Notes: generated by a model not told the origin, from the letters alone. Shown: positions 28,571-38,281, numbered from the stretch's first letter. The stretch: DNA of 64,000 bases from Streptomyces sp. NBC_01255 (GCF_036226445.1 NZ_CP108474.1:3534001-3598000); one strand, 5' to 3'. Program-made: numbers and translations.

Positions 28571-29770
28571 ATGTCCCTCGTCAGAAACCTGAAGAACGCG
28601 TCCACCGGCCTCGGCACCCTCAAGACCCAGGCATCCGGCGCCGCCACGTCCGTCAAGAAGGTCGGCGACGCCGGCAAGGCGGCGAACGGCCAGCTCAAGA
28701 ACCTCAAGACCGCCGCCCAGGGCTCCACCGGCCAGCTCAAGAACCTGAAGACCGCCTCGGACCAGGCCGAGCGCGCCATGAAGAAGGCCGGCGACACCGC
28801 GCAGTCGGCCGGCGGCAAGCTCGGCAAGTACGAGTCGGGCGCCGGCAAGGCCGCCAAGGGCCAGGACAAGCTCAACAAGTCCATGAAGGGCAACATCCTC
28901 GCCCGGCTCCTCGAACTCTTCATGCCGCTCATCGAGAAGATCGTCGAAATGGCGATGCGCTCGAAGACGATGCAGACGGTCATGAAGAAGGCGTTCGACG
29001 CCATCAAGACCGTCATCAGCGCCGTCATGAAGGCCATCGGGCCGATCATGAAGAAGGCCGGCGACCTGATCAAGACGGTCTGGAACGGCATCAAGAGCGC
29101 CATCTCCACCGTCGTCAAGGCCGTCGCGACGGTAATCAAGACCTACGTGAACATCTGGAAGTCCGTCATCACCACGGTGATGAACGCGATCAAGAGCGTC
29201 ATCAGCGGGGTCTGGAAGGGCATCAAGGCCGTCATCACGCCGGTCGTCGACTGGATCAAGAGTGCGATCCCGCAGGCGTTCACCGCCGTCAAGGACAAGA
29301 TGTCGTCCATCTGGAACGGCCTCAAGGACATCGCGTCCCGGGCGTTCGACGGCATCAAGAGCGGCGTGAAGGGCCCCATCAACTCCGTCATCGGCCTCAT
29401 CAACTCGATGATCGGAAGCCTCAACCGCGTCAAGGTCAGCGTCCCCGGCTGGGTCCCGGTCGTCGGCGGCAAGACCTTCGGCGTCAACCTGCCGACCATC
29501 CCCATGCTCGCCACCGGTGGTGTCGTCATGCCCCGCCACGGCGGTGTCCCGGCGATCCTCGCCGAGGCCGGCGAGGCCGAGGCCGTCCTCCCACTCTCCA
29601 AGCTGGACCGGCTGCTCGCCCTCACCGCCCAGCGCGCCCGTACGGCCGCCGGCCCCCAGCTCGGCCGGGAGGGCGCCGGACTGCACATCGAGCACTACCA
29701 CGCCGCCCGCAACAACGACCCCCAGTCCACGGCGGATGCCCTGATGTACCTGGCGAAGGCACGCGGATGA
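28571..29770 (+). CDS. short tape-measure-like protein 1
   Basis: A 399-aa protein. Lys/Ala-rich N-terminal helices with repeated GQLKNLKTA, then amphipathic repeats with regularly spaced Trp (TVWNGIKSA, GVWKGIKAV, DWIKSAI), then GPINSVIGLINSMI and MLATGGVVMPRHGGVPAILA, typical of tape-measure C-termini. Canonical siphovirus tape measures are 600-2000 aa, so this one predicts a very short tail or shares the work with its neighbours. RBS AAAGGAGG is strong. Its stop overlaps the next start as ATGA. Confidence 0.75.
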   Translation: MSLVRNLKNASTGLGTLKTQASGAATSVKKVGDAGKAANGQLKNLKTAAQGSTGQLKNLKTASDQAERAMKKAGDTAQSAGGKLGKYESGAGKAAKGQDKLNKSMKGNILARLLELFMPLIEKIVEMAMRSKTMQTVMKKAFDAIKTVISAVMKAIGPIMKKAGDLIKTVWNGIKSAISTVVKAVATVIKTYVNIWKSVITTVMNAIKSVISGVWKGIKAVITPVVDWIKSAIPQAFTAVKDKMSSIWNGLKDIASRAFDGIKSGVKGPINSVIGLINSMIGSLNRVKVSVPGWVPVVGGKTFGVNLPTIPMLATGGVVMPRHGGVPAILAEAGEAEAVLPLSKLDRLLALTAQRARTAAGPQLGREGAGLHIEHYHAARNNDPQSTADALMYLAKARG

Positions 29771-31020
29771 GTGCCGTCGCGGCCATGCCGAACTTCCGCG
29801 GGGTCGCCGCACCGATGGGCAACCTACGGCGGGGGCTCGACGGGGCGGGCGGCTCACTGAGACAGCTCAGGCAGGGCGTTCAACATGCCGCGAGGGGCGC
29901 CGGCGACCTCAACGCCGCGGTCCGCAACGCCGGAACCACCCTGCGGAACCTCGGCCGCGACGCCACCGGCGCCGCCACCGCCGTGACCAAGATCCGCCGC
30001 TCCACCGCCCCCGCCGGCGTCAAGCGGTTCGGCACCGCCGCCGGCAAGGCCCGGACCGCCGCCGCCAAGATCGGCACCGGCGTCGGCGCGATCCTCGCCC
30101 TCCTGATCCCGATGCTCCCCGTCACCGACGTCATCACCAAGCTGATGGGCACCTTCGGCACCGTCATGACCGTCGCCTCGGTCGCCATGATCGCCATCAA
30201 CGTCGCCATGCGGGCCAACCCGCTCGGCTTCGTCGTCGGCATCATCGTGCCCATCGCGGCGGCCATCATCGAGTTCGCACTGAACTCCGAGACCGGCCAG
30301 CAGATCATGCAGCAGGTCTTCGAGCGCGCCCTCGCGGTCATCGAGGAGATCTGGGCGTTCCTCGCCCCGTTCGTGGAGATGATCGGGACGGCGGTCGGGA
30401 CCTACTTCGAGGGGTACCTGGCCCTGATCACCGGAGTGATCACGGGCATCGGCGTCGTCATCGGCGGGGTGTCGCAGCTCGGCACCGCCGTCTCCTCGGC
30501 GTGGAACGCGCTGCGCGGGATCGCCTCGGGCGCGATGGACGGCATCAAGAACGCCGTACGGCCGGTGGTCTCCTGGATCACCGACTCCGTCCCCGGCTTC
30601 TTCCGGACCGCGAAGGACGCGGTCTCCGGAGCCCTGCGCGGGATCGGCGACCTGATCGAGGGTGCCCTGAGCACCGTGATCGGGGTCGTCAAGGGTCCGA
30701 TCAACGGCCTGATCGCCTTCGTGAACTGGATCATCGACGGTCTCGACAAGCTCAGCTTCGAGATCCCCTTCACCGGCAAGAAGTTCGGCGTCGACCTCGA
30801 CAAGATCCCGATGCTCGCCGACGGCGGCATCGTCTTCCCCGGCGGCGACGCGGACGAGTACCGCATCGATTCGCTCTCCCAGCTGGAGAACCGCCGCGTC
30901 CCGGCCCTCTCCGAGCCGCCCCGGCGGCCGCACCGGATCAGGGAGTTCCACGAGGCGCCGGGCGCCGGGCCCCGGTCGGCCGCCGAGGACCTGCTCTTCC
31001 TCGCGACCGCCCGCGGCTGA
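29767..31020 (+). CDS. short tape-measure-like protein 2
   Basis: A 417-aa paralogue of the preceding protein. A helical Ala/Arg N-terminus, hydrophobic segments (residues about 105-165), GPINGLIAFVNWIIDGLDKL and IPMLADGGIVFPGG align with the first. Both end in ARG after AAEDLLFLAT/TADALMYLAK. Translationally coupled. Tandem tape-measure paralogues are unusual. Confidence 0.72.
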   Translation: MSAVAAMPNFRGVAAPMGNLRRGLDGAGGSLRQLRQGVQHAARGAGDLNAAVRNAGTTLRNLGRDATGAATAVTKIRRSTAPAGVKRFGTAAGKARTAAAKIGTGVGAILALLIPMLPVTDVITKLMGTFGTVMTVASVAMIAINVAMRANPLGFVVGIIVPIAAAIIEFALNSETGQQIMQQVFERALAVIEEIWAFLAPFVEMIGTAVGTYFEGYLALITGVITGIGVVIGGVSQLGTAVSSAWNALRGIASGAMDGIKNAVRPVVSWITDSVPGFFRTAKDAVSGALRGIGDLIEGALSTVIGVVKGPINGLIAFVNWIIDGLDKLSFEIPFTGKKFGVDLDKIPMLADGGIVFPGGDADEYRIDSLSQLENRRVPALSEPPRRPHRIREFHEAPGAGPRSAAEDLLFLATARG

Positions 31021-31060
31021 TCGGCCGCCTGCGCGACCGAGCGAAGACCCGCCCCCGAAC

Positions 31061-31110
31061 GACCGTCCGCCGGCGAGCGACCGTCCGCCACCGCCGAGCG
31101 GCCGTCCGCC
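31061..31110. repeat. short direct repeats
   Basis: Three copies of GACCGTCCGCC (last with G for A) at 31061, 31079 and 31100 in the gap before the distal tail gene. Function unknown. Confidence 0.6.
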
Positions 31111-31155
31111 GACCCACCCCGCCGACCTCCCATCAGAAGTGAGGTGACGGCCCCC

Positions 31156-32079
31156 ATGGCCGAGACCACCACCGCATACGCCGGAAACACCTACACCGCC
31201 GACCTCGCGCCCGGCTCACTGATCACCCAGGACGGGCAGATCCAGTGGGCCGGGCTTCTCATCGGGCCCGGCACGCCGTTCAACATCGACAAGTCCGGCC
31301 TGTCGGGCTGGGAAGACCTGCCCGAGTACGACTCCTCCGACGCCGACCGGCCGACGTCCCACGGCGCCTGGCCGGGCTCCCGGTTCGCCAAGCCGCGCAA
31401 GGTCGGCGGCACGGTCGTGCTGATCCCGGAGTTCAACCAGGCCTCCGAGGCCATCCGCGCGCTGCGCCAGGCGCTCGCCCTCCTCGACGAGGAGCGCTGG
31501 CTCACCGTCCGGCTGCACGGCGAACTGCTCGCCGTACGCGCCCGGATCGCCCAGCGCGTCGTCCCCGCCGACCAGGGCTTCGCCACCCAGGGCAGCTCGC
31601 GCATGTCCGTCCAGTGGCTGGCGTCCGACCCGCGCCGGTACGGCGTCACCGAGCAGATGGTCAGCACGACGGCCCCGCAGCCCGAGCGAGGTCTCGAATG
31701 GCCCCTCACCTGGCCGCTCACCTGGGGCGAGGCCAAGAGCACGGGTGACGCCGTCGCCGAGAACACCGGCTCCGCCCCCTGCCATCCGGTGATCGTCTTC
31801 CGCGGCCCGTGCTCCGTCCCCACCGTCACCGAGCGGACCACGCGCCGCCGGCTCCGGTACGCGATCGACCTGGCCGCCGGCGACGAACTCGTCGTCGACA
31901 CCGGCGCGGGCACGGTCATGCTCAACAACTCCGCGTCCCGACGGCACACCGCGATGGCCGACTCCAACCCGGAGGAGCTGTTCGCGCTCGAACCGGGCCG
32001 TACCGAGCTGTCCTTCCGGCCCGACTCGGCCACCCCGGACGCCACGATGACCGTCCGCTGGCGCAGCGCCGAATGGTGA
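31156..32079 (+). CDS. distal tail protein (Dit-like)
   Basis: A 307-aa protein with features of siphovirus distal tail / Sipho_tail proteins: an N-terminal galectin-like beta region (LITQDGQIQWAGLLIGPGTP), LDEERWLTVRLHGELLAVRA in the middle, VQWLASDPRRYG, and a beta-rich C-terminus. It should form the ring joining tube to tip and fibres. ATG 31156 is preferred with GAGG eight bases upstream; GTG 31144 is alternative. Position right after the tape measures agrees. Confidence 0.8.
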   Translation: MAETTTAYAGNTYTADLAPGSLITQDGQIQWAGLLIGPGTPFNIDKSGLSGWEDLPEYDSSDADRPTSHGAWPGSRFAKPRKVGGTVVLIPEFNQASEAIRALRQALALLDEERWLTVRLHGELLAVRARIAQRVVPADQGFATQGSSRMSVQWLASDPRRYGVTEQMVSTTAPQPERGLEWPLTWPLTWGEAKSTGDAVAENTGSAPCHPVIVFRGPCSVPTVTERTTRRRLRYAIDLAAGDELVVDTGAGTVMLNNSASRRHTAMADSNPEELFALEPGRTELSFRPDSATPDATMTVRWRSAEW

Positions 32080-32167
32080 CCCGCCACCTCTGATCCAGGC
32101 CTCCGAACCCGGCCCCCGATCCCCACACCCCTGATCCGCCACCCCGACCGTCACGGAGAGGTGACCC

Positions 32168-33364
32168 ATGACCGTACGCGCCGCTTGGCTCCAGACCACC
32201 GGCCAGACCCGCGAGGACACCCGGCTCGCCCTCGCCGCCCTGCTCACCCCCAGTGGCCAGAGCGCCGAGGAGACCCCGCTGCGCTCGCGGTCGGGCATCG
32301 TGCCGGGCGGTCTCGTCCTCACCGGCAGCTCGCCCATGCAGTGCACCATCGGCACCGGACGAGCGATCGTCCAGGGCAAGGACACCGCCCAGGGCGCCTA
32401 CCTCGTCGCCGTCACCTCCCCGGAGCTCCTCACCATCGCCGACGGCGACCCGATGTACGACCGGATCGACCTGATCGAACTGGCCGTCGTCGACGACGCC
32501 TACGACCGCACCGGTGCCACGGAGGCGGTGGTACGCCTGGTCAAGGGCACCCCCGCCGCCTCCCCCACCGCGCCGGCGAGCGGACCGGGCAGCACGATCC
32601 CGCTCTACACGGTCCTCGTACCGAAGGGCATCTCCGCCGGCGCAGGCGGCATCCAGTGGACCACCTCGGCGGTCACCACCATGCACTGGCCGGTCGTGGC
32701 CCTCGGCGGCATCATGCCCACCAGCGGCTTCAAGGGCGCGTACGTCGGCCAGTACCGCGACACCGCCGGACTCTTGCAGCGCTGGGACGGCACGACCTGG
32801 GTCTCGTACCCGAAGCCCGTCGGCGGCATCGCCCCGAGCACCACGACCACCGGCGCCTACACCGGCCAGTACCGGGACAACGGCGGCGGACTGCAGCGCT
32901 GGAACGGGGCCTCCTGGCAGTACGTCGAAGGCGCCTCGACCGTGCTGTTCAGCGCCACGCAGTGGCTGACCGCCCAGGCACAGAGCGTCCCCCCCAACAC
33001 CTGGACCGTGCTCAACCTGCCCACCGTCGAGGTCGACGACGCCACCGCCTGGACCACGAACAACACCTACACCGTGCCGCGCACCGGCTGGTGGCGGGTC
33101 TCCGCACACGCCACCTGGGCCAACGAATCCCAGACCGGCATGCGCGGCGCCCGTGTCTCGGTCGCCGGCGTCGGACAGGGCCGGCTGACCTGGCTCACCC
33201 CCGCCGGCAACGGCGCCATATCCGTGGGCGGCAGCAGCCCGATCAGGCTCGTCGCCGGCGAGACCCTCCAGCTCTCCGGCTTCCACAACCACACCGCGGC
33301 GATCAAGACCCTCGGCGGCTCGGGCTACGCCTGCACCCTCTCCGCCGAATGGATCAGGTCCTGA
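32168..33364 (+). CDS. tail fibre / receptor-binding protein 1
   Basis: A 398-aa protein. A conserved N-terminal domain (TGQTREDTRL, then GRAIVQGKDTAQGAYLV, YDRIDLIELAVVDDAYD) of about 180 residues is shared with the next two genes. Then come two copies of a roughly 36-residue module (GAYxGQYRDxxGxLQRWxG). The C-terminal 135-residue beta-rich domain (TVLFSATQWLTAQAQSVPPN) is unlike those of its paralogues and probably contacts the target cell. Confidence 0.78.
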   Translation: MTVRAAWLQTTGQTREDTRLALAALLTPSGQSAEETPLRSRSGIVPGGLVLTGSSPMQCTIGTGRAIVQGKDTAQGAYLVAVTSPELLTIADGDPMYDRIDLIELAVVDDAYDRTGATEAVVRLVKGTPAASPTAPASGPGSTIPLYTVLVPKGISAGAGGIQWTTSAVTTMHWPVVALGGIMPTSGFKGAYVGQYRDTAGLLQRWDGTTWVSYPKPVGGIAPSTTTTGAYTGQYRDNGGGLQRWNGASWQYVEGASTVLFSATQWLTAQAQSVPPNTWTVLNLPTVEVDDATAWTTNNTYTVPRTGWWRVSAHATWANESQTGMRGARVSVAGVGQGRLTWLTPAGNGAISVGGSSPIRLVAGETLQLSGFHNHTAAIKTLGGSGYACTLSAEWIRS

Positions 33365-33413
33365 CTCCCCCGCACGCCGAACCGTCCCTCGACTCCTCGA
33401 ACGGAGAATCCCC

Positions 33414-34706
33414 ATGAACCTGCGCAGCAGCTGGGTCGCCGAGACCGGCCAGACCCGCGAGGACACCCGCCTCACCCAGACCGGTGTGACGACGCTGACC
33501 AACCCCGTCCAGGTCCGCTCCGGCGTCCTGCCGGGCTCGTACACCGGCGAGTACCGGCTGTCCGGCTTCTGGACGAAGGGCGAATCCGCCATGACGGCGC
33601 TCGTCTCCGAGGGCCGGGCCGTGATCCAGGGCGAGATCTCCCAGGGCGTCTACCCGGTCACCCTGCCGAGCTCCGTGGTCGTCACCTTCGATCCGGGCGA
33701 CGCCCAGTACGGCCGCATCGACCTGATCGTCGTCCGGATCTACGACAACCTCTACGACTCCTCGAACCGCAACGAGGCGAAGGTCGAGATCATCAAGGGC
33801 GTCCCCGCCCAGGCGCCTCAGGCCCCGGCCGTCCCGCCGCGCTGCCTCGCGCTGTACGCGGTGACCGTCCCGGCCACCGTCAGCGCGGGCAACGGCGGCA
33901 TCCCGTGGGCCACCGCCCTCAAGGACCTGCGCACCCCGGTCGTCGGCCTCGGCGGCATCCTCCCCGTCGAGGGCCCGGTCTTCCCGGGCGCCTACCCGGG
34001 CCAGTACCAGGACTCGGGCGGCGCCCTCCAGCGCTGGGACGGCAGCGCCTGGGTGCCGTACCCGTCCGCGCTCGGCGGCATCGCCCCGGCCGGCATGGTC
34101 ACCACGGCCAGCTACGCGGGCCAGTACCGGGACGCCGGCGGCACCCTCCAGCGCTGGGACGGAAACTCCTGGGTGCCGATCGGCGGCATCGCCCCGGCCG
34201 GCACGATCACCAACGGCAGCTACCCGGGCCAGTACCGGGACGCCGGCGGCACCCTTCAGCGCTGGAACGGCACGGTGTGGGGGTCGGCGGTGCCCGGCCC
34301 GTACTTCGTCGACAACAGCGACTACGGCGACACCACGTCGCTCACATGGACCTCGACACTCGCGGGACGCGCCACGAACCCGCTCGCGCTCAACTTCGTC
34401 GCCCCGGCGTCGAGGTCCGTCGTGGTCAGCTTCGGCGCCCGCATGAAGTCGCACAGTGCCGACCACTACGCGTTCATGGCGCTCAAGCTCACCCAGGGAG
34501 CCACGGTCGTCGGCGACCTCGACGACGAGTACGCGACGGTCGCCGCCAGCCCGCACCTGATCTCGGTGGCCACCACGCGTCGGCTGTCGAACCTGACCGC
34601 GGGCGCGACGTACACCCTCACGGCCTTCTTCAAGATGGTCACCAACTCCACCTCCCTCAAGGGCGGTTACGACAACACGTTCATCAAGGTCGACCCGCTT
34701 CCGTAA
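33414..34706 (+). CDS. tail fibre / receptor-binding protein 2
   Basis: A 430-aa paralogue of the preceding gene. Same N-terminal anchor (TGQTREDTRLTQTG, RIDLIVVRIYDNLYD), three GQYRD-LQRWDG modules, then a distinct beta C-terminal domain (GPYFVDNSDYGDTTSLTWTS onwards). Two modules are almost identical in DNA (34118-34162 and 34226-34270), indicating recent duplication. Confidence 0.78.
   Translation: MNLRSSWVAETGQTREDTRLTQTGVTTLTNPVQVRSGVLPGSYTGEYRLSGFWTKGESAMTALVSEGRAVIQGEISQGVYPVTLPSSVVVTFDPGDAQYGRIDLIVVRIYDNLYDSSNRNEAKVEIIKGVPAQAPQAPAVPPRCLALYAVTVPATVSAGNGGIPWATALKDLRTPVVGLGGILPVEGPVFPGAYPGQYQDSGGALQRWDGSAWVPYPSALGGIAPAGMVTTASYAGQYRDAGGTLQRWDGNSWVPIGGIAPAGTITNGSYPGQYRDAGGTLQRWNGTVWGSAVPGPYFVDNSDYGDTTSLTWTSTLAGRATNPLALNFVAPASRSVVVSFGARMKSHSADHYAFMALKLTQGATVVGDLDDEYATVAASPHLISVATTRRLSNLTAGATYTLTAFFKMVTNSTSLKGGYDNTFIKVDPLP
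34118..34270 (+). repeat. near-identical module repeat in fibre 2
   Basis: Copies at 34118-34162 and 34226-34270 match at 43 of 45 bases and lie exactly 108 bases (36 codons) apart, encoding the GQYRDAGGTLQRW module. Such repeats allow module gain or loss by recombination. Confidence 0.8.
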
Positions 34707-34738
34707 CCGCCGCCGCCATCACCACTCCGGGAGAACCC

Positions 34739-35887
34739 ATGACCTTGCACTCCGGTTGGCTCGCCCCCACAGGACAGACCCGCCAGGGCACCCGCCACAC
34801 CGCCGTCGGTGCCACCACCCCGGCCACTCCGCTCACCGCCCGCTCCGGCATCCTGCCCGGCACCAACGACGGCAAGTACCGCGTCGGCGGCCTGTGGATG
34901 AGCGGCAGCGGCCCGATGACCGCCACCGTCTACGCCGGCCGGGCGGTCGTCCAGGGCCCCGCCGTCCAGGGCACCTACCCCGTCACCCTCGACCAGGACA
35001 CCGTCGTCACCTTCGCCGACGGCGACCCGCTGAACGACCGGATCGACCTCGTCGTCCTGCGCGTGTACGACGACCAGTACGACAGCTCGCAGCAGAGCAA
35101 GGCCGCCATCGAGATCGTCAAGGGCACCCCGTCGGCCGTCCCCGCGGTCCCGGCGGCGCCCCCGGTCTCCCTCGCCCTGTTCAGCGTCAAGGTGGTGGCC
35201 GGCACCTCCGCCGGCTCCAACGGCATCCTCTGGTCGGGGACCGGCATCGTCACCGACCTGCGCGTCACGACGGCCAGCGTCGGCGGCATCCTGCCCGTCT
35301 ACAACAACGCGGCCGTGCCCGGCGCCTACCCGGGCCAGTACCAGGACAACGACAACGCGCACTTCCTCCAGCGCTGGGACGGCACCGGCTGGATCGCGTA
35401 CCCCAAGGAGGTCGGCGGCATCGCCGCCAACGGCACCCTGCCCACGGGCAGTTACACCGGGCAGTTCCGCGAGACGAACGGCGTCCTCCAGCGCTGGAAC
35501 GGCACCACCTGGGCGAACTACCACCCGCCGCTCGACCACGAGACCATCACCACCGGCGCCACCGCGCTGACCGGCTGGAGCATGTCGTCGTTCTGGGCCC
35601 GCCGCACCCGCGGCGGCGTCGTCACGGTGCGCATCAGCGTCATCCGCACCGGCGAGAACATCACCGCCAGCGCCAGCGGAGGCATCAGCGACTACCCCCT
35701 CGTCACGCTGCCGGCGGGCTGGTCCCCGGGCACGACGTTCGACGCCGTGGCCTCCAACTCCATAGGTTCCGGCACCGCCACGATCTACAACTTCACCAAC
35801 GCGCAGATCACTCTGCGCGACTGGAGCGCCAACGGCTCCATCGGCACCACCGGGGGACTGAACGTCTCCGCCACCTACGTCCAGTAA
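34739..35887 (+). CDS. tail fibre / receptor-binding protein 3
   Basis: A 382-aa third paralogue. N-terminal anchor (LAPTGQTRQGTRHTAVG, DRIDLVVLRVYDDQYDSS), two GQY/FR-LQRW modules, then a different C-terminal domain (ETITTGATALTGWSMSSFWA; ITLRDWSANG). ATG 34739 follows GGGAG; longer frames run back through fibre 2 as shadows. Confidence 0.77.
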   Translation: MTLHSGWLAPTGQTRQGTRHTAVGATTPATPLTARSGILPGTNDGKYRVGGLWMSGSGPMTATVYAGRAVVQGPAVQGTYPVTLDQDTVVTFADGDPLNDRIDLVVLRVYDDQYDSSQQSKAAIEIVKGTPSAVPAVPAAPPVSLALFSVKVVAGTSAGSNGILWSGTGIVTDLRVTTASVGGILPVYNNAAVPGAYPGQYQDNDNAHFLQRWDGTGWIAYPKEVGGIAANGTLPTGSYTGQFRETNGVLQRWNGTTWANYHPPLDHETITTGATALTGWSMSSFWARRTRGGVVTVRISVIRTGENITASASGGISDYPLVTLPAGWSPGTTFDAVASNSIGSGTATIYNFTNAQITLRDWSANGSIGTTGGLNVSATYVQ

Positions 35888-35899
35888 GGGAGGACCGCG

Positions 35900-37000
35900 A
35901 TGACACTCGACACCCCCTACCGGGCGATCTTCTGCGATCTGCTCTCGGATCAGACGATCGACATCCTGCCCCTGCGGGACGTCCAGTTCGACGACTACAT
36001 CGGCAAGGCCGGCTCCCTCTCCGGCACCATCCCCATCCCCGACCGGGCGATCGCCGCGCGCGTCCGCCAGGTCCAGGAGGGCCGCACCGCGGTCTACCTG
36101 GAGCGCGGCGGCGACCTGTGGTGGGGCGGCATCATCTGGACCAGCACGCTGCAGAGCAGCGAGCGCGGAGTACTGACGCTCTCCATCCAGGCCGCGACCT
36201 TCGACTCGTACGCCGCGCGCCGCCGTATCCGTACGAAGCTCGACATCACGACGCCCACCGACCAGCTGGAGATCGCCCGCAAGCTCTGGGACGAGCTCCA
36301 GAAGGCCGTCGGCGGCAACATCCGCGTCGAACACGGGGAGGAGGTCTCCCCGACCAAGCGGACCGCGAGCTGGCGCAAGGGCGACGAGATCCTCTACTCG
36401 GAGGCGCTCGAACAGCTCGCCTCGCTCGACGACGGCTTCGAGCACCAGATCATGGTCTACCGGGACCCGGTCGACGGGCGGCGGATCCGGCAGCTCCGGC
36501 TCGGCGCCCCCAAGATCCGTACCGGCGCCACCGACCTCGTCTTCGACCGGCCCGGCACGATCCTGTCGTACTCCTTCCCGCGCGACGCGACCCGCGGCGG
36601 CACCACCGCCATGGCGCGCGGCGCGTCGATCAACTCGAACGCCGCCGCCGAGTCCCGGCCGCTGTTCTCGGGAGAGAAGGAATCCCCGCTGATCAAGGGC
36701 GGCTGGCCGCGGATCGACCTGTCGTCGGACCACAACGAGATCACCTCCCAGGCCACCCTGGAGAAGATGGCCACGGCCGAGCTCGCCCAGGCCGCCGGCG
36801 CCGTCGTGATCCCCGAGATCACCATCCGGCTCGGCGGGGTGGTGCCGCCGGCGCTGCTCGGCCGCACCGCCCGGATCCGGATCACCGACGAGTGGCACGC
36901 CCCCGGCCTCGACGCCCGCTACCGCATCATCGGCGTCAAGGTCAGGCCGCCGGAGCGCGGCCGCCCCGACACCGCCGAGCTCTACCTTGAGGAGGCCTGA
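35900..37000 (+). CDS. tail hub / minor tail protein (ReqiPepy6 Gp37-like)
   Basis: A 366-aa protein beginning TPYRAIFCDLLSDQTIDILP, with WGGIIWTSTLQSSERGVLTL and TFDSYAARRRIRTKLDI, resembling the Gp37-like minor tail proteins of actinophages. These probably form the tip hub below the distal tail ring. Its placement after the fibres is slightly unusual. It overlaps the next gene as TGATG. Confidence 0.72.
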   Translation: MTLDTPYRAIFCDLLSDQTIDILPLRDVQFDDYIGKAGSLSGTIPIPDRAIAARVRQVQEGRTAVYLERGGDLWWGGIIWTSTLQSSERGVLTLSIQAATFDSYAARRRIRTKLDITTPTDQLEIARKLWDELQKAVGGNIRVEHGEEVSPTKRTASWRKGDEILYSEALEQLASLDDGFEHQIMVYRDPVDGRRIRQLRLGAPKIRTGATDLVFDRPGTILSYSFPRDATRGGTTAMARGASINSNAAAESRPLFSGEKESPLIKGGWPRIDLSSDHNEITSQATLEKMATAELAQAAGAVVIPEITIRLGGVVPPALLGRTARIRITDEWHAPGLDARYRIIGVKVRPPERGRPDTAELYLEEA

Positions 37001-37710
37001 TGCCCCAGCTGCCCGAGGACATCATCGACCGGCTCACCCAGATGGAGCGCCGCATCCAGGCGCTGTCGACCGCGGTCAACACCCGGCCCGCCATGAACGA
37101 GGTCACCGACGGCGCCCTCAACGTCAAGCTGCCGAACGGCACCTCCGTCCTCCAGGTCGGCAAGTGGGACGAGGACCCGGAGAAGACCGAGTACGGGCTG
37201 GCGATGCGCCGCCAGACCGGCGAGCTGGCCATCGCGCTCTACAACGGCAGCGGCACCGACACCACCCGGCAGGTGCTGCGGCTGTACGACTCGTACGGTC
37301 ACGAGGTCTTCTCCGACGACATCGTCAAGGGCGGCCTCGCCCGGCCGTGGCTCGCGATGCTGCCGCCGCAGGACCTCGCCTCCGCGAACTGGCCGGCGAC
37401 GAGCTCCCTGAACAACTGGGCGACGATCGCCCGCTCCTACAACCCGGTCTGGCAGCCGCGGATGCGCCTGCTGATGGAGACCCGTGCCAGCTCGGGCGCC
37501 ACCGGCGAAGTGAAGGTGATCATCGACGGCGCCACCCAGTTCGGCGGGACCGTCGCCGCCGGCAGCCAGTTCGACGTCACCGACGCCATCGTCGCCGACA
37601 TCACGACGCGCTTCGGCACCACCGCCAAGATCGAGATCCAGGCCCGGGTCACCAGTGCCTCCGGCACCGTCTACGCCAAGCCGGTACTGATGTACGGCAC
37701 CCAGAGCTGA
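37000..37710 (+). CDS. minor tail / tip protein
   Basis: A 236-aa protein. An N-terminal coiled-coil-like helix (EDIIDRLTQMERRIQALSTA) suggests trimerisation, followed by a beta domain (LNVKLPNGTSVLQVGKWDED) and a second beta domain. It resembles minor tail proteins of actinophages in layout. Translationally coupled to the hub gene. Confidence 0.65.
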   Translation: MPQLPEDIIDRLTQMERRIQALSTAVNTRPAMNEVTDGALNVKLPNGTSVLQVGKWDEDPEKTEYGLAMRRQTGELAIALYNGSGTDTTRQVLRLYDSYGHEVFSDDIVKGGLARPWLAMLPPQDLASANWPATSSLNNWATIARSYNPVWQPRMRLLMETRASSGATGEVKVIIDGATQFGGTVAAGSQFDVTDAIVADITTRFGTTAKIEIQARVTSASGTVYAKPVLMYGTQS

Positions 37711-37741
37711 GCCGTCCCGCCCCCATGGAGAGGAACCCCGC

Positions 37742-38281
37742 ATGATCATCGACCCGGCCCAGCCCTGGGGCGTGGCCATCGACTACGCCGGCCGCGCCAC
37801 CGTCACCGACGGCGGCCACACCGTCGACGTCCGCATCCACGACACCACGATGGGCGGCCCGCTGGAGGTCGACCCGATGACCGGCGAGTACCCGCAGGTC
37901 TACGTCACCGCCCAGCTCGACGAGGCCGGTACGGCCGGCTCCTCGCTGCGCGGCAGCGGGCTCGTCATCCTCAACGCGCAGGGCGGCCTGCCGGTCGTCC
38001 CGAACCAGGAGGCCGTACGCGACGCCGTCGCCGCCGCGCTCGCCGACTTCGAGACGCGCCGGACGGCCTACGCCACGCTCTGCACCACCTGGGCACCCCC
38101 GGCCCCGGACCCGACGCCCACCCCGGAGCCGGAGCCGACCCCCACACCGGAACCCGAGCCGATCCCGGAGCAGCCCTCCAAGGAGCCGACCCCGGAACCC
38201 GCCTCGGAACCGGTCCCGGACCCCGCCCCGGAAGCGGCCCCCGAGCCGTCCAAGGACCCGGAGCCCACCCCGACCGCGTAA
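37742..38281 (+). CDS. tail protein with Pro/Glu-rich tail
   Basis: A 179-aa protein. An N-terminal beta domain (residues 1-110) precedes a 65-residue disordered tail of repeated Pro-Thr-Glu (PTPEPEPTPTPEPEPIPEQP). The tail looks like a linker or wall-spanning spacer. No family recognised; its place suggests a tip or lysis-associated role. Confidence 0.65.
   Translation: MIIDPAQPWGVAIDYAGRATVTDGGHTVDVRIHDTTMGGPLEVDPMTGEYPQVYVTAQLDEAGTAGSSLRGSGLVILNAQGGLPVVPNQEAVRDAVAAALADFETRRTAYATLCTTWAPPAPDPTPTPEPEPTPTPEPEPIPEQPSKEPTPEPASEPVPDPAPEAAPEPSKDPEPTPTA

Noticed and set aside
34118..34270. CRISPR-like repeat
   Set aside because: Only two 45-bp copies within a coding frame at codon-exact spacing; they are protein-module duplications.
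34756..36990. 744-codon frame overlapping fibre 3 and the hub gene
   Set aside because: Its product is an Arg/Pro-rich low-complexity shadow of two well-supported genes in other frames.
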